Assembly: GCA_021822385.1 (NCBI GenBank)
Contig: JAKARC010000019.1
Coordinates: 1 to 44,278, forward strand
Reading direction: 5' to 3'
DNA length: 44,278 nt
Origin: Pseudomonadota bacterium
GTDB taxonomy: Bacteria; Pseudomonadota; Gammaproteobacteria; Steroidobacterales; Steroidobacteraceae
Both the position numbers and the translations under genes were made by a program. The notes beneath the pieces were generated by a model. That model saw only the letters and a program-made list of their open reading frames with translations, did no database searches and was not told the DNA's origin. Shown one piece after another: positions 8,786 to 16,728 of the stretch. Position 1 is the first letter of the stretch. The number at the start of each line of letters is the position of its first letter.

Positions 8786-10156
8786 ATGCCAAAGCACGAA
8801 TTGCGCGCCGCGCTGTCCCTTGCCGCAGTGTTCTCGCTGCGCATGCTTGGCCTGTTCATGATCTATCCGGTGTTTGCCCTGCTCGCGCGCGGGTTGGCCG
8901 GTGCGACCACCGCGAGCATCGGACTCGCGCTTGGCATCTACGGACTGACGCAGGGCCTGCTGCAGATGCCCTTTGGCATGCTCTCGGACCGGGTCGGACG
9001 CAAAGTCATGATGGTGGTGGGATTGCTGCTGTTCGGCGCCGGCAGCGTATGGGCGGCGCAGGCGCATACCATTGCTGCAATGATCGGTGCGCGCGCGCTG
9101 CAGGGCTCGGGTGCGGTCGGCGCGGTGATCCTGGCGCTGGTGGCCGATTTGACCGCCGAGGAAAATCGAACTCGGGCGATGGCGTTGGTCGGCATGAGCA
9201 TCGGGTTGTCGTTCCTGGTCGCGATCGTGCTGGGGCCGCTGGTCGCCGCATGGATCGGGTTGTCCGGGATTTTCTGGCTGATCGGCGCGCTGGCGCTCGT
9301 TGGCATCGCGGTGACCGTAGTCGCGGTGCCGAAGCCGCGGCAGCGCCGTGTCCACCGTGAGGCGGAACCGGTTGCAGCCCTGCTCGGTACCACCGTGCGC
9401 AATCCCGAATTGCTGCGCCTGGACTTCGGCATCTTCAGCCTGCACGCGATGTTGGCGGCGAGCTTTCTTGTCGTCCCGGGACTGCTGGCCCGCACCCTCG
9501 GCCTCGGCGCCGGCAGCGGCGAGTGGGTGTACTTGCCGGTTCTGTTGCTGTCGGTCGTCATCATGGTGCCGGCCATCATCATTGGCGAGCGCCGTCGACG
9601 CATGAAGGCAGTGCTGGTGACGGCGGTTGCGGCGCTGCTCGCCAGTCAGATCATGCTGGCAGTGGGGCACGATACGCCGGTGGTGCTGCTCGGGGCGTTG
9701 CTCGTGTTCTTTGCCGCGTTCAACATCATGGAAGCGAGCCTGCCCTCGCTCGTGACCAAGATTGCGCCCACCGGGGCCACGGGCACGGCGACGGGCGTGT
9801 ATTCGAGTTCACAGTTCCTCGGCATTTTCGTCGGCGGCGCCATGGGTGGTTGGGTGCTGCAGCACCTCGGGGTCGCAGCCGTGTTTGAATTCACCGCGGT
9901 GCTCGCGGCGCTGTGGCTGGTGTTTGCAGCCGCCATGCGTCCGCCCCGTTATCTTGCCTCGCGCGTCTTGCGCCTCGGCGGGGGAACGTACGATGCGCCG
10001 CATCTGGCGGCGGCGCTGCAGGCGCTGCCGGGCATCGCCGAGGCAATCGTGATCCCGGAGGACGGGGTGGCGTATCTTAAAGTCGACACCGCGCTCTACG
10101 ACGTGCGGCGCGCGGCGGAAATCGCCGGCTGTCCTCAGGACGGGCAACCGGCCTAG
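8786..10156 (+). CDS. yajR: YajR-family MFS transporter with C-terminal YAM domain
   Basis: Twelve-helix major facilitator protein of 456 residues, the normal YajR length (about 454). The MFS motif A is seen as GMLSDRVGRKVMM (residues 63-75). A block after TM9, FFAAFNIMEASLPSLVTKIA, is typical of this subgroup. After the last helix there is a soluble tail of about 60 residues (from about 395) containing LPGIAEAIVIPEDGVAYLKVD, which matches the ferredoxin-like YAM domain that defines YajR. It is a proton-driven exporter by family; the substrate is not known. The ATG has AGGAAG about 13 bases upstream, a rather long spacing. The gene is divergent from the APC permease. Confidence 0.88.
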   Translation: MPKHELRAALSLAAVFSLRMLGLFMIYPVFALLARGLAGATTASIGLALGIYGLTQGLLQMPFGMLSDRVGRKVMMVVGLLLFGAGSVWAAQAHTIAAMIGARALQGSGAVGAVILALVADLTAEENRTRAMALVGMSIGLSFLVAIVLGPLVAAWIGLSGIFWLIGALALVGIAVTVVAVPKPRQRRVHREAEPVAALLGTTVRNPELLRLDFGIFSLHAMLAASFLVVPGLLARTLGLGAGSGEWVYLPVLLLSVVIMVPAIIIGERRRRMKAVLVTAVAALLASQIMLAVGHDTPVVLLGALLVFFAAFNIMEASLPSLVTKIAPTGATGTATGVYSSSQFLGIFVGGAMGGWVLQHLGVAAVFEFTAVLAALWLVFAAAMRPPRYLASRVLRLGGGTYDAPHLAAALQALPGIAEAIVIPEDGVAYLKVDTALYDVRRAAEIAGCPQDGQPA

Positions 10157-10242
10157 CGCCGCGGGCGGCGATCGCGCCGGCCCTGTGCTAGGCTTGCCGC
10201 CATGCCCCGGCGGGTCTCGTCCGGGGACGTGAAGGGGGCGGC

Positions 10243-10821
10243 ATGAATTTCCGGGCGGTGGGATGGGCGCTCGCGGGGGCGCTGGTCTTGGTGAGTGGGC
10301 CGGTCCGCGCTGCCCAATGCGACGGGGTGGCATTCCCGGATCGGGTGACGGTCGGCGGCCGGGTGCTGCAGCTGAACGGTCTCGGTATCCGCAAGGCCAC
10401 GTTCTTTCGCATCAAAGTCTATGTGGGCGCGCTGTATCTGGCCCATCGCTCGCACGATGCGGCGGCCATTCTCAACAACGGCGGCACGAGCGAAATCGTC
10501 CTGCATTTCCTCTGGCACGTCACCACCGGCGAGCTGCGCGAGGCGTGGCGGGAAGGGTTCGCCCACAGCGCGTCGGCGCAGCTGCCGGCGCTGCGCTCAC
10601 GCATTGCCATCCTCGACGGCTGGATGCACGGAATCGACTCGGGACAGACGATGACCTTCATCCACCGCCGCGGCCACGGCATCGAGTACCTGCTGGATGG
10701 GCGGGAGCGCGGCACGATTCCGGGAACGGATTTCGCGCGGGCATTCCTCGGCATCTGGCTCGGACCGCGACCGCCGGGCAAGGCACTGCGGGCGGGGCTG
10801 CTGGGTGGCCGATGCGAATGA
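10243..10821 (+). CDS. Periplasmic chalcone-isomerase-like protein (Chalcone_3 type)
   Basis: A secreted protein of 192 residues. A signal peptide runs to about residue 23 (VRAAQCDG at the junction). The mature part matches the bacterial chalcone-isomerase-like family: LQLNGLGIRKATFFRIKVYV and GALYL in the first strands, then LHFLWHVTTGELREAWREGF, and near the end GTDFARAFLGIWLGPRP. These proteins share the CHI fold but are not known to act on flavonoids; their role in bacteria is unsettled, perhaps fatty-acid or other hydrophobic ligand binding. A good ribosome binding site (AAGGGGG, 4-base spacer) precedes the ATG. It is convergent with queD. Family call fairly sure, function unknown. Confidence 0.8.
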   Translation: MNFRAVGWALAGALVLVSGPVRAAQCDGVAFPDRVTVGGRVLQLNGLGIRKATFFRIKVYVGALYLAHRSHDAAAILNNGGTSEIVLHFLWHVTTGELREAWREGFAHSASAQLPALRSRIAILDGWMHGIDSGQTMTFIHRRGHGIEYLLDGRERGTIPGTDFARAFLGIWLGPRPPGKALRAGLLGGRCE

Positions 10822-10825
10822 GTTT

Positions 10826-10839
10826 CCACGACACCGTGG
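10826..10839. terminator. Small hairpin between convergent genes
   Basis: CCACG-ACAC-CGTGG, a 5-bp stem with a 4-base loop in the 26-base gap between the convergent chalcone-isomerase-like gene and queD. There is no T-tract, so an intrinsic terminator role is only a guess. Confidence 0.22.
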
Positions 10840-10847
10840 GGTGGCGC

Positions 10848-11201
10848 TCAGCCCCGGTACTCGCAGCCGCTCGTACAGGTCTCGCGCACCGTGATGCGGC
10901 TGAGGGCCGGCAGTGCCGGCTTCAGGTGCGTCCAGATCCAGATGGCCAGCTGCTCGCTGGTGGGATTCTCGAGCCCCGGCACCTCGTTGAGATAGCGGTG
11001 GTCGAGCGCCTCGTGCAAAGGCGCGAACGCGCTCTTCAGGGCGGCGAAATCACAGACCCAGCCGGTCAGCGGATCGAGCGCTCCGCTGACGTGTACGCCG
11101 ATACGGAACGAGTGCCCATGGAGCCGGGCGCATTTGTGGCCGGGGGGGACGTGCGGGAGGCGATGCGCAGCCTCGATGCGGAATTCCTTGAATATTTCCA
11201 T
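10848..11201 (-). CDS. queD: 6-carboxy-5,6,7,8-tetrahydropterin synthase (QueD)
   Basis: Second enzyme of queuosine/7-deazaguanine synthesis; it converts dihydroneopterin triphosphate to 6-carboxytetrahydropterin in the cytosol. The protein has 117 residues, the usual size. Zinc ligands are seen as His13 in [10 protein letters not shown] and His28/His30 in [10 protein letters not shown]. The catalytic Cys24 precedes the HGH motif, and Asp67-His68 (ALDHRYLN) complete the relay. Glu107 in [11 protein letters not shown] binds the pterin. The ATG at 11201 gives the family N-terminus [13 protein letters not shown]; the longer frame to 11249 adds 16 unrelated residues. No other queuosine genes are in the window, so it stands alone. 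Confidence 0.93.
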   Translation of the reverse strand: MEIFKEFRIEAAHRLPHVPPGHKCARLHGHSFRIGVHVSGALDPLTGWVCDFAALKSAFAPLHEALDHRYLNEVPGLENPTSEQLAIWIWTHLKPALPALSRITVRETCTSGCEYRG

Positions 11202-11278
11202 GCCGCAACTGTACCGGAGCGTTTCCTGGCCGTCATCGGCGTGCCGCACACCCCGGTCTCCTGAAGCGGTACCATGCC

Positions 11279-12415
11279 ATGATGAAATCGCGCTTTCGAC
11301 CGCTCCTGCTGATCGTCACGGTGTTCTGGATTTACGTGGCGCTCTCGGCGATGCTCTATGCGAGCGACATGCAATCGGGTCTGACCGCGATGCACGCGGG
11401 CGATCTGTTCGCGCCCTGGCAGGCGCGTCTGCTGCAATATCTGCTCCTGTATCCGCTGCTGCTCGGGTGCGTGTGGACGTCGCTGCGCCTGGGCTGGGTG
11501 CCGCTTGGCCGACGGCTTTGGATGCAGGCGCTGCTGGCGGTCGGATTCGCAGTAATGGCCGAGCCGGCGCTGTGGCTCGGCTGCTCTGCCCGCGTCGGGA
11601 TGCATCGGGCGCTGCTGGAGTTCGTCACCGCCAACGGCACCGGACCGATCGAGCTGCGGCCGGCACTGCAGATCTGGGTGGCGAGCGCGACGATGTTCCT
11701 GTTGACCTATGGATTTGGGCTGGCGCTCGCCACCGGGTTCGATATGTATCGGCGCCTGCGGGATTCGCAAATCCGCTCTGCGGCGCTCGAGCGGGAGCTG
11801 TCGGTCGCGCACCTTGCGGCGCTGCGCATGCAGCTCTCCCCTCACTCCCTCTTCAATCTCCTCAACACCATTCATGGTCAGATCGATGGCGATCCGGCGG
11901 ATGCCCGCGCGATGATCGTGCAGCTCTCGCAGCTGCTGCGCCGGCTGCTGCATGCCGGCGAGCAGGAGTTCTCCCGGCTGGCCGATGAGCTGCAGTTCGC
12001 GCGGTTGTACCTCGGGCTGCAGCAGCGGCGGTTTGCCGACCGGCTGAGCGTGTCGGTGCCGATCCCTGAACTCGCGCCGCAGGTATGGGTGCCAAGCCTG
12101 ATTCTGCAGCCGCTGATTGAAAATGCGGTAGTGCACGGGCTCGCCAGCGCGATCACTGCGGTTGAGGTGCGGGTTGAGGTGCGGGTGGACGAAACCCATT
12201 TGATATTGCGGGTCACCAACACGATCTGTCCCGAGGAGGCGGCCCGCGCCGATGGGATCGGCTTGAAGAACGTCCGCGAGCGGTTGGCCATCCAGTTCGG
12301 CGAACACGCCTCGTTCAGCTCGGCGCTGCATGCGGGCGGGCTGTGGGTTGCGGAAATTCGCCTGCCGCGGCTGCTCGAGGTGAACGGGCAGGCAGTGACG
12401 TCGGTCGCGGCCTGA
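11279..12415 (+). CDS. LytS/YehU-type sensor histidine kinase
   Basis: Membrane histidine kinase of 378 residues. About four hydrophobic helices occupy residues 10-155, then a coiled linker leads to the His_kinase domain. The phospho-acceptor is His189 in [17 protein letters not shown], the counterpart of the usual QLNPHFLFNALN. The ATP-binding N-box is [15 protein letters not shown] and a later G-rich box is [11 protein letters not shown]. This family normally pairs with a LytTR response regulator, but none is present; the next gene is an MFS transporter 13 bases downstream. Start ATG 11279 is used, with a second ATG directly after it. It is divergent from queD. Stimulus and output are unknown. 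Confidence 0.86.
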   Translation: MMKSRFRPLLLIVTVFWIYVALSAMLYASDMQSGLTAMHAGDLFAPWQARLLQYLLLYPLLLGCVWTSLRLGWVPLGRRLWMQALLAVGFAVMAEPALWLGCSARVGMHRALLEFVTANGTGPIELRPALQIWVASATMFLLTYGFGLALATGFDMYRRLRDSQIRSAALERELSVAHLAALRMQLSPHSLFNLLNTIHGQIDGDPADARAMIVQLSQLLRRLLHAGEQEFSRLADELQFARLYLGLQQRRFADRLSVSVPIPELAPQVWVPSLILQPLIENAVVHGLASAITAVEVRVEVRVDETHLILRVTNTICPEEAARADGIGLKNVRERLAIQFGEHASFSSALHAGGLWVAEIRLPRLLEVNGQAVTSVAA

Positions 12416-12428
12416 GGCGTACGCGCGC

Positions 12429-13712
12429 GTGACCGATTCGACCCGCACGGTGCGGCGCGCCTCGATGGTGTCGCTGGGGGTGCTCACCGGCGTCAACTTG
12501 CTCAATTATCTGGATCGATACGTCGTCTCGGCATTGTTGCCGGCGTTGCAGCGCGCGCCCATGGGGCTCGACGACTTCCAGCTGGGCACGCTGATGAGCG
12601 CCTTTCTCATCGTGTACCTGCTCACCGCTCCGATCTTCGGTCGACTCGGCGATCGGGGCTCGCGCACGCGGCCGATTGCCATCGGCGTACTCATCTGGAG
12701 TCTGGCCACGGGCCTATCGGGTCTTGCCCACAACTATTTGCAGCTGCTCGGGGCGCGCGCCGTCGTCGGGATCGGAGAGGCCGCGTACGGCACCATCGCC
12801 CCGGCGTTGCTGGCCGACTACTTCCTGCCGCGGACACGCGGACGCGCCTTCGCGGTGTTCAACATGGCGATCCCAGTGGGCGCGGCGCTCGGCTACATTG
12901 TCGGCGGCATCGTCCTCGTGCACTACGGCTGGCATGCGGCGTTCTACGTGGCGGGCATACCGGGGCTGGTGCTGGCGGCGTGGATCTGGCGCTTGCCGGA
13001 TCCGCCGCGCGGTGCCCTCGACACCGATGATGTTGCAGTGGCGGCCGGCGCCGGGATGGCTCTTGGGGTGAAGCCGGGCTCCTGGCGTGTCTATGCGCGG
13101 CTGTTGCGCCAGCGGCCGTATCTGCTCACGGTCCTCGGTTACGCGGCCTACACCTTCGCGGTCGGGGGGCTGGCGGTGTGGATGCCGACGTTTCTTGAGC
13201 AGGTGCGCGGCGTGTCGACCGCGCAGGCCACCGAGGGCTTCGGCGCGATTGTCGTGGTCACGGGATTTCTCGGCACCTTCGCCGGCGGATGGCTCGGAGA
13301 CTATTGGCTGAAGTTCTCGCGCCAAGCGTATCTGTGGATGTCCGGGTGGGTGACGTTGCTCGCGGTGCCGGCGACTTATCTGGCGTTGACCGCAAGTTCG
13401 CCCACGGTGTTCTATTGCGCGCTGGTGGTGGCCGAGCTGCTGCTGTTCATGTCGACCGGGCCCATCAATACGGCGATCGTCAACCTGGTCAGTCCCACCG
13501 AGCGGGCCTGCGCCGTCGCACTCAGTATCTTCGTCATGCATGCCCTGGGGGACGCCATCTCGCCCACCATCATCGGCGGGGTATCGGATGCGACCTCGCT
13601 CGGCAAGGCGGTGCTGATCGTGCCGTTCGTGGTGGTGGTGAGCGGCGCGCTGTGGCTGCTCGCGGCACGGTCCGATGCGCGTGCGGTTGCCGCGCTCGGC
13701 CCCGCCTCATAG
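12429..13712 (+). CDS. Spinster-like MFS transporter
   Basis: Twelve-helix major facilitator of 427 residues. TM1 carries GVNLLNYLDRYVVSALLPAL, and the following block SAFLIVYLLTAPIFGRLGDR is the spinster-subfamily motif A region. VGIGEAAYGTIAPALLADYF is the TM4-5 signature of this group. Homologues move lipids, sugars or sphingolipid-like molecules; the bacterial substrate is unknown. It begins at GTG 12429, with TGAGG overlapping the stop codon of the kinase gene about 11 bases upstream. The short spacing suggests it is cotranscribed with the histidine kinase, so the transporter may be part of the same response. Confidence 0.85.
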   Translation: MTDSTRTVRRASMVSLGVLTGVNLLNYLDRYVVSALLPALQRAPMGLDDFQLGTLMSAFLIVYLLTAPIFGRLGDRGSRTRPIAIGVLIWSLATGLSGLAHNYLQLLGARAVVGIGEAAYGTIAPALLADYFLPRTRGRAFAVFNMAIPVGAALGYIVGGIVLVHYGWHAAFYVAGIPGLVLAAWIWRLPDPPRGALDTDDVAVAAGAGMALGVKPGSWRVYARLLRQRPYLLTVLGYAAYTFAVGGLAVWMPTFLEQVRGVSTAQATEGFGAIVVVTGFLGTFAGGWLGDYWLKFSRQAYLWMSGWVTLLAVPATYLALTASSPTVFYCALVVAELLLFMSTGPINTAIVNLVSPTERACAVALSIFVMHALGDAISPTIIGGVSDATSLGKAVLIVPFVVVVSGALWLLAARSDARAVAALGPAS

Positions 13713-13725
13713 CGCGCGTCGGCCG

Positions 13726-13745
13726 CGCGGCGCCTATGCGCCGCG
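13726..13745. terminator. GC-rich hairpin between convergent genes
   Basis: CGCGGCGC-CTAT-GCGCCGCG, a perfect 8-bp stem with a 4-base loop. It sits in the 43-base gap between the convergent spinster-like MFS gene and fpr, so it could stop transcription from both sides. It lacks a T-tract, so a classic Rho-independent terminator is not proven. Confidence 0.45.
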
Positions 13746-13755
13746 GCACGCCGGG

Positions 13756-14532
13756 TTACTTGGAGACGAACGCACGCTCGATGACGTAATCGCCGATTTC
13801 GCCGATATGCGGCGACTGACGAAAGCCGCGTCCGTCGAGGAGCGCGCAGGTATCGGTGAGCATCGCCGGGCTGCCGCACACCATGGCGCGGTCTTCGGCC
13901 GGATCGAGCGGGGGCAGTCCCAGATCATAGGACAATCGTCCGGACTCGATGAGGTGAGTCAGGCGGCCGCGGTTGGCATGCGGCTCGCGCGTCACGGCCG
14001 GGTAGTACAGGAGCTTCTCCCGCACCCATTCCCCGAGCAGCTCGTGGCTCTTGAGCTCCTCGATCCGGTGCTTCAGCACTGCGGTCTCGCGCGCCCAGCG
14101 TACGCCGTGCACGAAGATCACCTGCTCGAAACGTTCGTAGGCCTCAGGGTCCTTGATGACGCTCATGAAGGGCGCCGCGCCCGTGCCCGTCGACAGCAGA
14201 TACAGGCGTTTGCCGGGCTTCAGATCATGCAGCACCAGAGTTCCCGTAGGCTTGCGGCTGACCAGTACCTCATCGCCCTCGCGGATATGCTGCAGGCGTG
14301 AGGTGAGCGGTCCGTCGGGCACCTTGATGCTGAGAAATTCCAGATGCTCCTCGTGATTGGCGCTGGCGATGCTGTAGGCGCGCAACAGCGGCCGCGTATC
14401 CACCTCCAGACCGACCATGACGAACTGGCCGTTCTCGAAACGCAGCCCCGCATCACGGGTGGTGGTGAAGGTGAATTGTGTGTCCGTCCAGTGCTTGACC
14501 GACAGGACCCGTTCCGTTCCGATCGTCGCCAA
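13756..14532 (-). CDS. fpr: Ferredoxin--NADP+ reductase (Fpr)
   Basis: Cytosolic FAD enzyme that moves electrons between NADPH and ferredoxin or flavodoxin, often used in oxidative-stress defence and Fe-S assembly. The FAD-binding motif RAYSIAS is followed by GPLTSRLQHIREGDEVLVSR. The NADP part shows LLSTGTGAAPFMS and MVCGSPAMLTD, and the protein ends with VIERAFVSK, a typical Fpr tail. A TTG at 14532 has GAGAGG eight bases upstream and gives 258 residues, the usual family length. An ATG at 14577 would add 15 residues and has no ribosome binding site, so TTG is preferred. No ferredoxin gene is adjacent. Confidence 0.9.
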   Translation of the reverse strand: MATIGTERVLSVKHWTDTQFTFTTTRDAGLRFENGQFVMVGLEVDTRPLLRAYSIASANHEEHLEFLSIKVPDGPLTSRLQHIREGDEVLVSRKPTGTLVLHDLKPGKRLYLLSTGTGAAPFMSVIKDPEAYERFEQVIFVHGVRWARETAVLKHRIEELKSHELLGEWVREKLLYYPAVTREPHANRGRLTHLIESGRLSYDLGLPPLDPAEDRAMVCGSPAMLTDTCALLDGRGFRQSPHIGEIGDYVIERAFVSK

Positions 14533-14720
14533 GTGTGCTACCTCTCTCGTGCGAACTGCAGGATGCAAGGCGCGCATTTTAATCGGCCGGGGGCCGAACG
14601 GGGCGAAATTGCGGTATATCCTGATGCCTGAGGGCTATGGCCCGACCCGCCCGTCGGCGCGAGACGACAGCTGCTAAGATTGCCGAGCCGCCTGCCGCGG
14701 CACAACGGCGAGGTCGGGAG

Positions 14721-15596
14721 ATGGAACATAGTCAGCGTTCGGACCTGCATGGGCGGACCTTGTTCATCACGGGAGCGAGCCGTGGCATCGGGCTTGCGAT
14801 CGCGCTGCGGGCGGCGCGCGAAGGGGCGAACGTGGCGGTTGCGGCCAAGACAGTCACAGCGGATCCGCGCCTGCCGGGCACGATTTACACCGCCGCTGAG
14901 CAGATCGAGGCGGCCGGCGGCCGGGCGCTTGCCCTCCCGGTCGACATTCGTGACGACGAACAGGTTCGTACGGCCCTGGAGAAGACCTGCGCGGTGTTCG
15001 GCGGCATCGATATCCTGGTCAACAACGCGAGCGCCATCAGTCTGACATCGACCCGTGCCACCGACATGCGTCGGTTCGATCTGATGCACGCGGTCAACAC
15101 GCGCGGCACCTTGCTCTGCAGCAAGCTCGCCTGCGCTTATCTTATGCGTGCGACGAACCCCCACATTCTGGTGCTCGCACCGCCGCTTAAGCTCGAGGCA
15201 CGCTGGTTCGCCCCGCATCTGCCGTACTCACTGGCGAAATTCGGCATGAGCCTGTGCGTTCTGGGACTCGCCGCAGAGCTTGCCAGCGATGGCATCGCGG
15301 TGAATGCCCTTTGGCCGCGCACGGTCATCGGAACGGCCGCACTGCGGGTGGCACTGCACGGCGCGCCCGCGGAGACGCTGCGCCGCGTGCGCTCGCCGGC
15401 GATCGTCGCCGAGGCCGCCTGTGCGATGCTCAAGCGTGACAGCCGCACCTTCACCGGGCAATTCTGCATCGATGAGCAGGTGTTGCGGGAGGAGGGCGTC
15501 AGCGATTTCTCCGCCTACCGAGACAGCACAGTGCGTGAGGAGGATCTCTTGCCGGATCTGTTTCTCGAGGATCCGCAGTTCGCACCCCGGCGCTGA
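14721..15596 (+). CDS. SDR-family oxidoreductase, HSDL2-like
   Basis: Short-chain dehydrogenase of 291 residues resembling the dehydrogenase part of human HSDL2. The cofactor motif is TGASRGIG, with VNNAS later. The Tyr-Lys pair is in LPYSLAKFGMSLCVLGLA. The family's ALWP(K/R)T block is seen as ALWPRTVIGTAALR, and FTGQFCIDEQVLREEGV near the end is an HSDL2 hallmark. The usual ISPPLNL segment reads LAPPLKL here, so the likely catalytic Ser is Ala; see findings. ATG 14721 is used, with GAGGT seven bases upstream; the frame runs 28 Arg-rich residues further upstream without family similarity. The substrate is unknown, perhaps acyl or steroid-like ketones. Confidence 0.85.
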   Translation: MEHSQRSDLHGRTLFITGASRGIGLAIALRAAREGANVAVAAKTVTADPRLPGTIYTAAEQIEAAGGRALALPVDIRDDEQVRTALEKTCAVFGGIDILVNNASAISLTSTRATDMRRFDLMHAVNTRGTLLCSKLACAYLMRATNPHILVLAPPLKLEARWFAPHLPYSLAKFGMSLCVLGLAAELASDGIAVNALWPRTVIGTAALRVALHGAPAETLRRVRSPAIVAEAACAMLKRDSRTFTGQFCIDEQVLREEGVSDFSAYRDSTVREEDLLPDLFLEDPQFAPRR

Positions 15597-15611
15597 GTGC
15601 CAGATTGACGC

Positions 15612-16316
15612 TCAAGATTCCGTGCGCGTCGCACCGACGGCAGTTTCATCGGCGCTCGCGAGGATGCGCAGTCCAGGCGCCTGGAGGATCTCGATCTGCT
15701 CGCGGCCGAGCCGGATCAGGCCGGCCGCCTCGAATCGATTGAGCTGGCGCGTGACGATCTCCCGTACCGTGCCGAGCTGTGCGGCAATCTGTTGATGCGT
15801 GGTGTGCAGCACCCGCCCCTGACCGAGCAGAAACCCCGCCAGGCGTTGTTCGATGGATTGAAAAGCGAGTGCGTCGACCACTGCGATCAGCTCCGCGAGA
15901 CGCTGACCGAACACATCGAGCACGAAGCGCCCGAACGGCGGATGCGCCGTCATACGTTCGAACAGCCCGGGCGAGAGCACGACCATGCGTGTGGGCGCCA
16001 GGGTCTGCCCGCTGGCCGCGAGGATGCCGCCGGCGAGCAGGGCGTTGGCCGAGAACAGACAGACCTCGCCCGGCAGCACGCGGTAGAGCTCGACGGAACG
16101 ACCCGAGCGGGAGCGGCGCGAGACGCGCACCGCTCCGCTCAGCACGAGCGGGAACCCGCGACAGCGGCTCGCCTCGGCAAAGACCGTCGTCTCAGCGGCC
16201 GCATCGATCCACGTGGCCTCACGCGCCAGGGACTCGTGCACCTCTGCCGGGAGGGCGGTGAGGCTGGGATAACACGCAAGGACTTCGGCGAGATCGCCGG
16301 CACGCAGAGCACTCAT
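15612..16316 (-). CDS. Crp/Fnr-family transcriptional regulator
   Basis: DNA-binding regulator of 234 residues. Residues about 20-130 form a cyclic-nucleotide-binding-type beta-roll (FPLVLSGAVRVSRRS, YRVLPGEVCLFS). The C-terminal winged helix is seen as THQQIAAQLGTVREIVTRQL. No FNR-type N-terminal cysteine cluster is present, although single Cys residues occur at about 15, 52 and 86, so it is not an oxygen-sensing FNR. It follows the DUF2892 gene on the same strand, 90 bases on, and such regulator/DUF2892 pairs are common in proteobacteria. An FNR-architecture palindrome lies upstream of the pair and may be its own operator. The signal is unknown. Confidence 0.85.
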   Translation of the reverse strand: MSALRAGDLAEVLACYPSLTALPAEVHESLAREATWIDAAAETTVFAEASRCRGFPLVLSGAVRVSRRSRSGRSVELYRVLPGEVCLFSANALLAGGILAASGQTLAPTRMVVLSPGLFERMTAHPPFGRFVLDVFGQRLAELIAVVDALAFQSIEQRLAGFLLGQGRVLHTTHQQIAAQLGTVREIVTRQLNRFEAAGLIRLGREQIEILQAPGLRILASADETAVGATRTES

Positions 16317-16406
16317 GCCGGATATCGTACGCCGCAGCAGGCCAAGCCGGCGCGCACGGCCTTTTGGCCCTGCGTGCCGGGGGTTCCTGCGCTGCGCCCG
16401 TGGTCC

Positions 16407-16610
16407 TTACGGATGCGTGGATTTGCCCGCGGCGCAGGTCTGGATACCGAACAGCCGATAGGCCGGGCAGAAGCGAAAGATGCCCGTGGCAAGCGGCAGC
16501 AGGCCAATATAGCCCCACGCGCCGATGCGGCCCGCGGCGGCAAGCGCGATCAGCACTACGCCGACGACGATGCGAATGATGCGGTCGGTGGTTCCAACGT
16601 TAACGGTCAT
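16407..16610 (-). CDS. DUF2892 (YgaP-type) small inner-membrane protein
   Basis: A 67-residue protein with two transmembrane helices (about 10-30 and 34-50). The family motif begins NVGTTDRIIRIVVGVVLI and continues into GYIGLLPLATGIFRFCPAY, with LFGIQTC near the end. The same module is the membrane tail of the rhodanese YgaP. Two cysteines (in FRFCP and QTCAA) are conserved in the family and could hold sulfane sulfur. The ATG has GAGGAGA about six bases upstream. It is first in an apparent operon with a Crp/Fnr regulator. The function is not settled; a sulfur- or redox-related role is inferred from relatives. Confidence 0.85.
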   Translation of the reverse strand: MTVNVGTTDRIIRIVVGVVLIALAAAGRIGAWGYIGLLPLATGIFRFCPAYRLFGIQTCAAGKSTHP

Positions 16611-16690
16611 GGACGTTCTCCTCGGCGTTTGAGAGGGTGATGCGCCTGGGTACCATGGCGGCAGCCTAGCGCATGCGGTGGGAGTGCTCG

Positions 16691-16704
16691 GTGACTAAGG
16701 TTAC
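16691..16704. promoter_or_regulatory. FNR-architecture palindrome upstream of DUF2892-crp pair
   Basis: GTGAC-TAAG-GTTAC: two 5-base arms with a 4-base centre and one mismatch, the same geometry as an FNR box (TTGAT-N4-ATCAA) but with a different sequence. It lies about 80 bases upstream of the DUF2892 start on the minus strand, so it may be the operator of the Crp/Fnr regulator encoded in that operon. Prediction from symmetry only. Confidence 0.4.
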
Positions 16705-16728
16705 AGAGCATTCGAGCGCCTACCGCAG

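Noticed and set aside
10157-10242. CCCCGG/CCGGGG hairpin upstream of the chalcone-isomerase-like gene
   Set aside because: A 10-base loop, no T-tract and very GC-rich surroundings; not distinguishable from chance.
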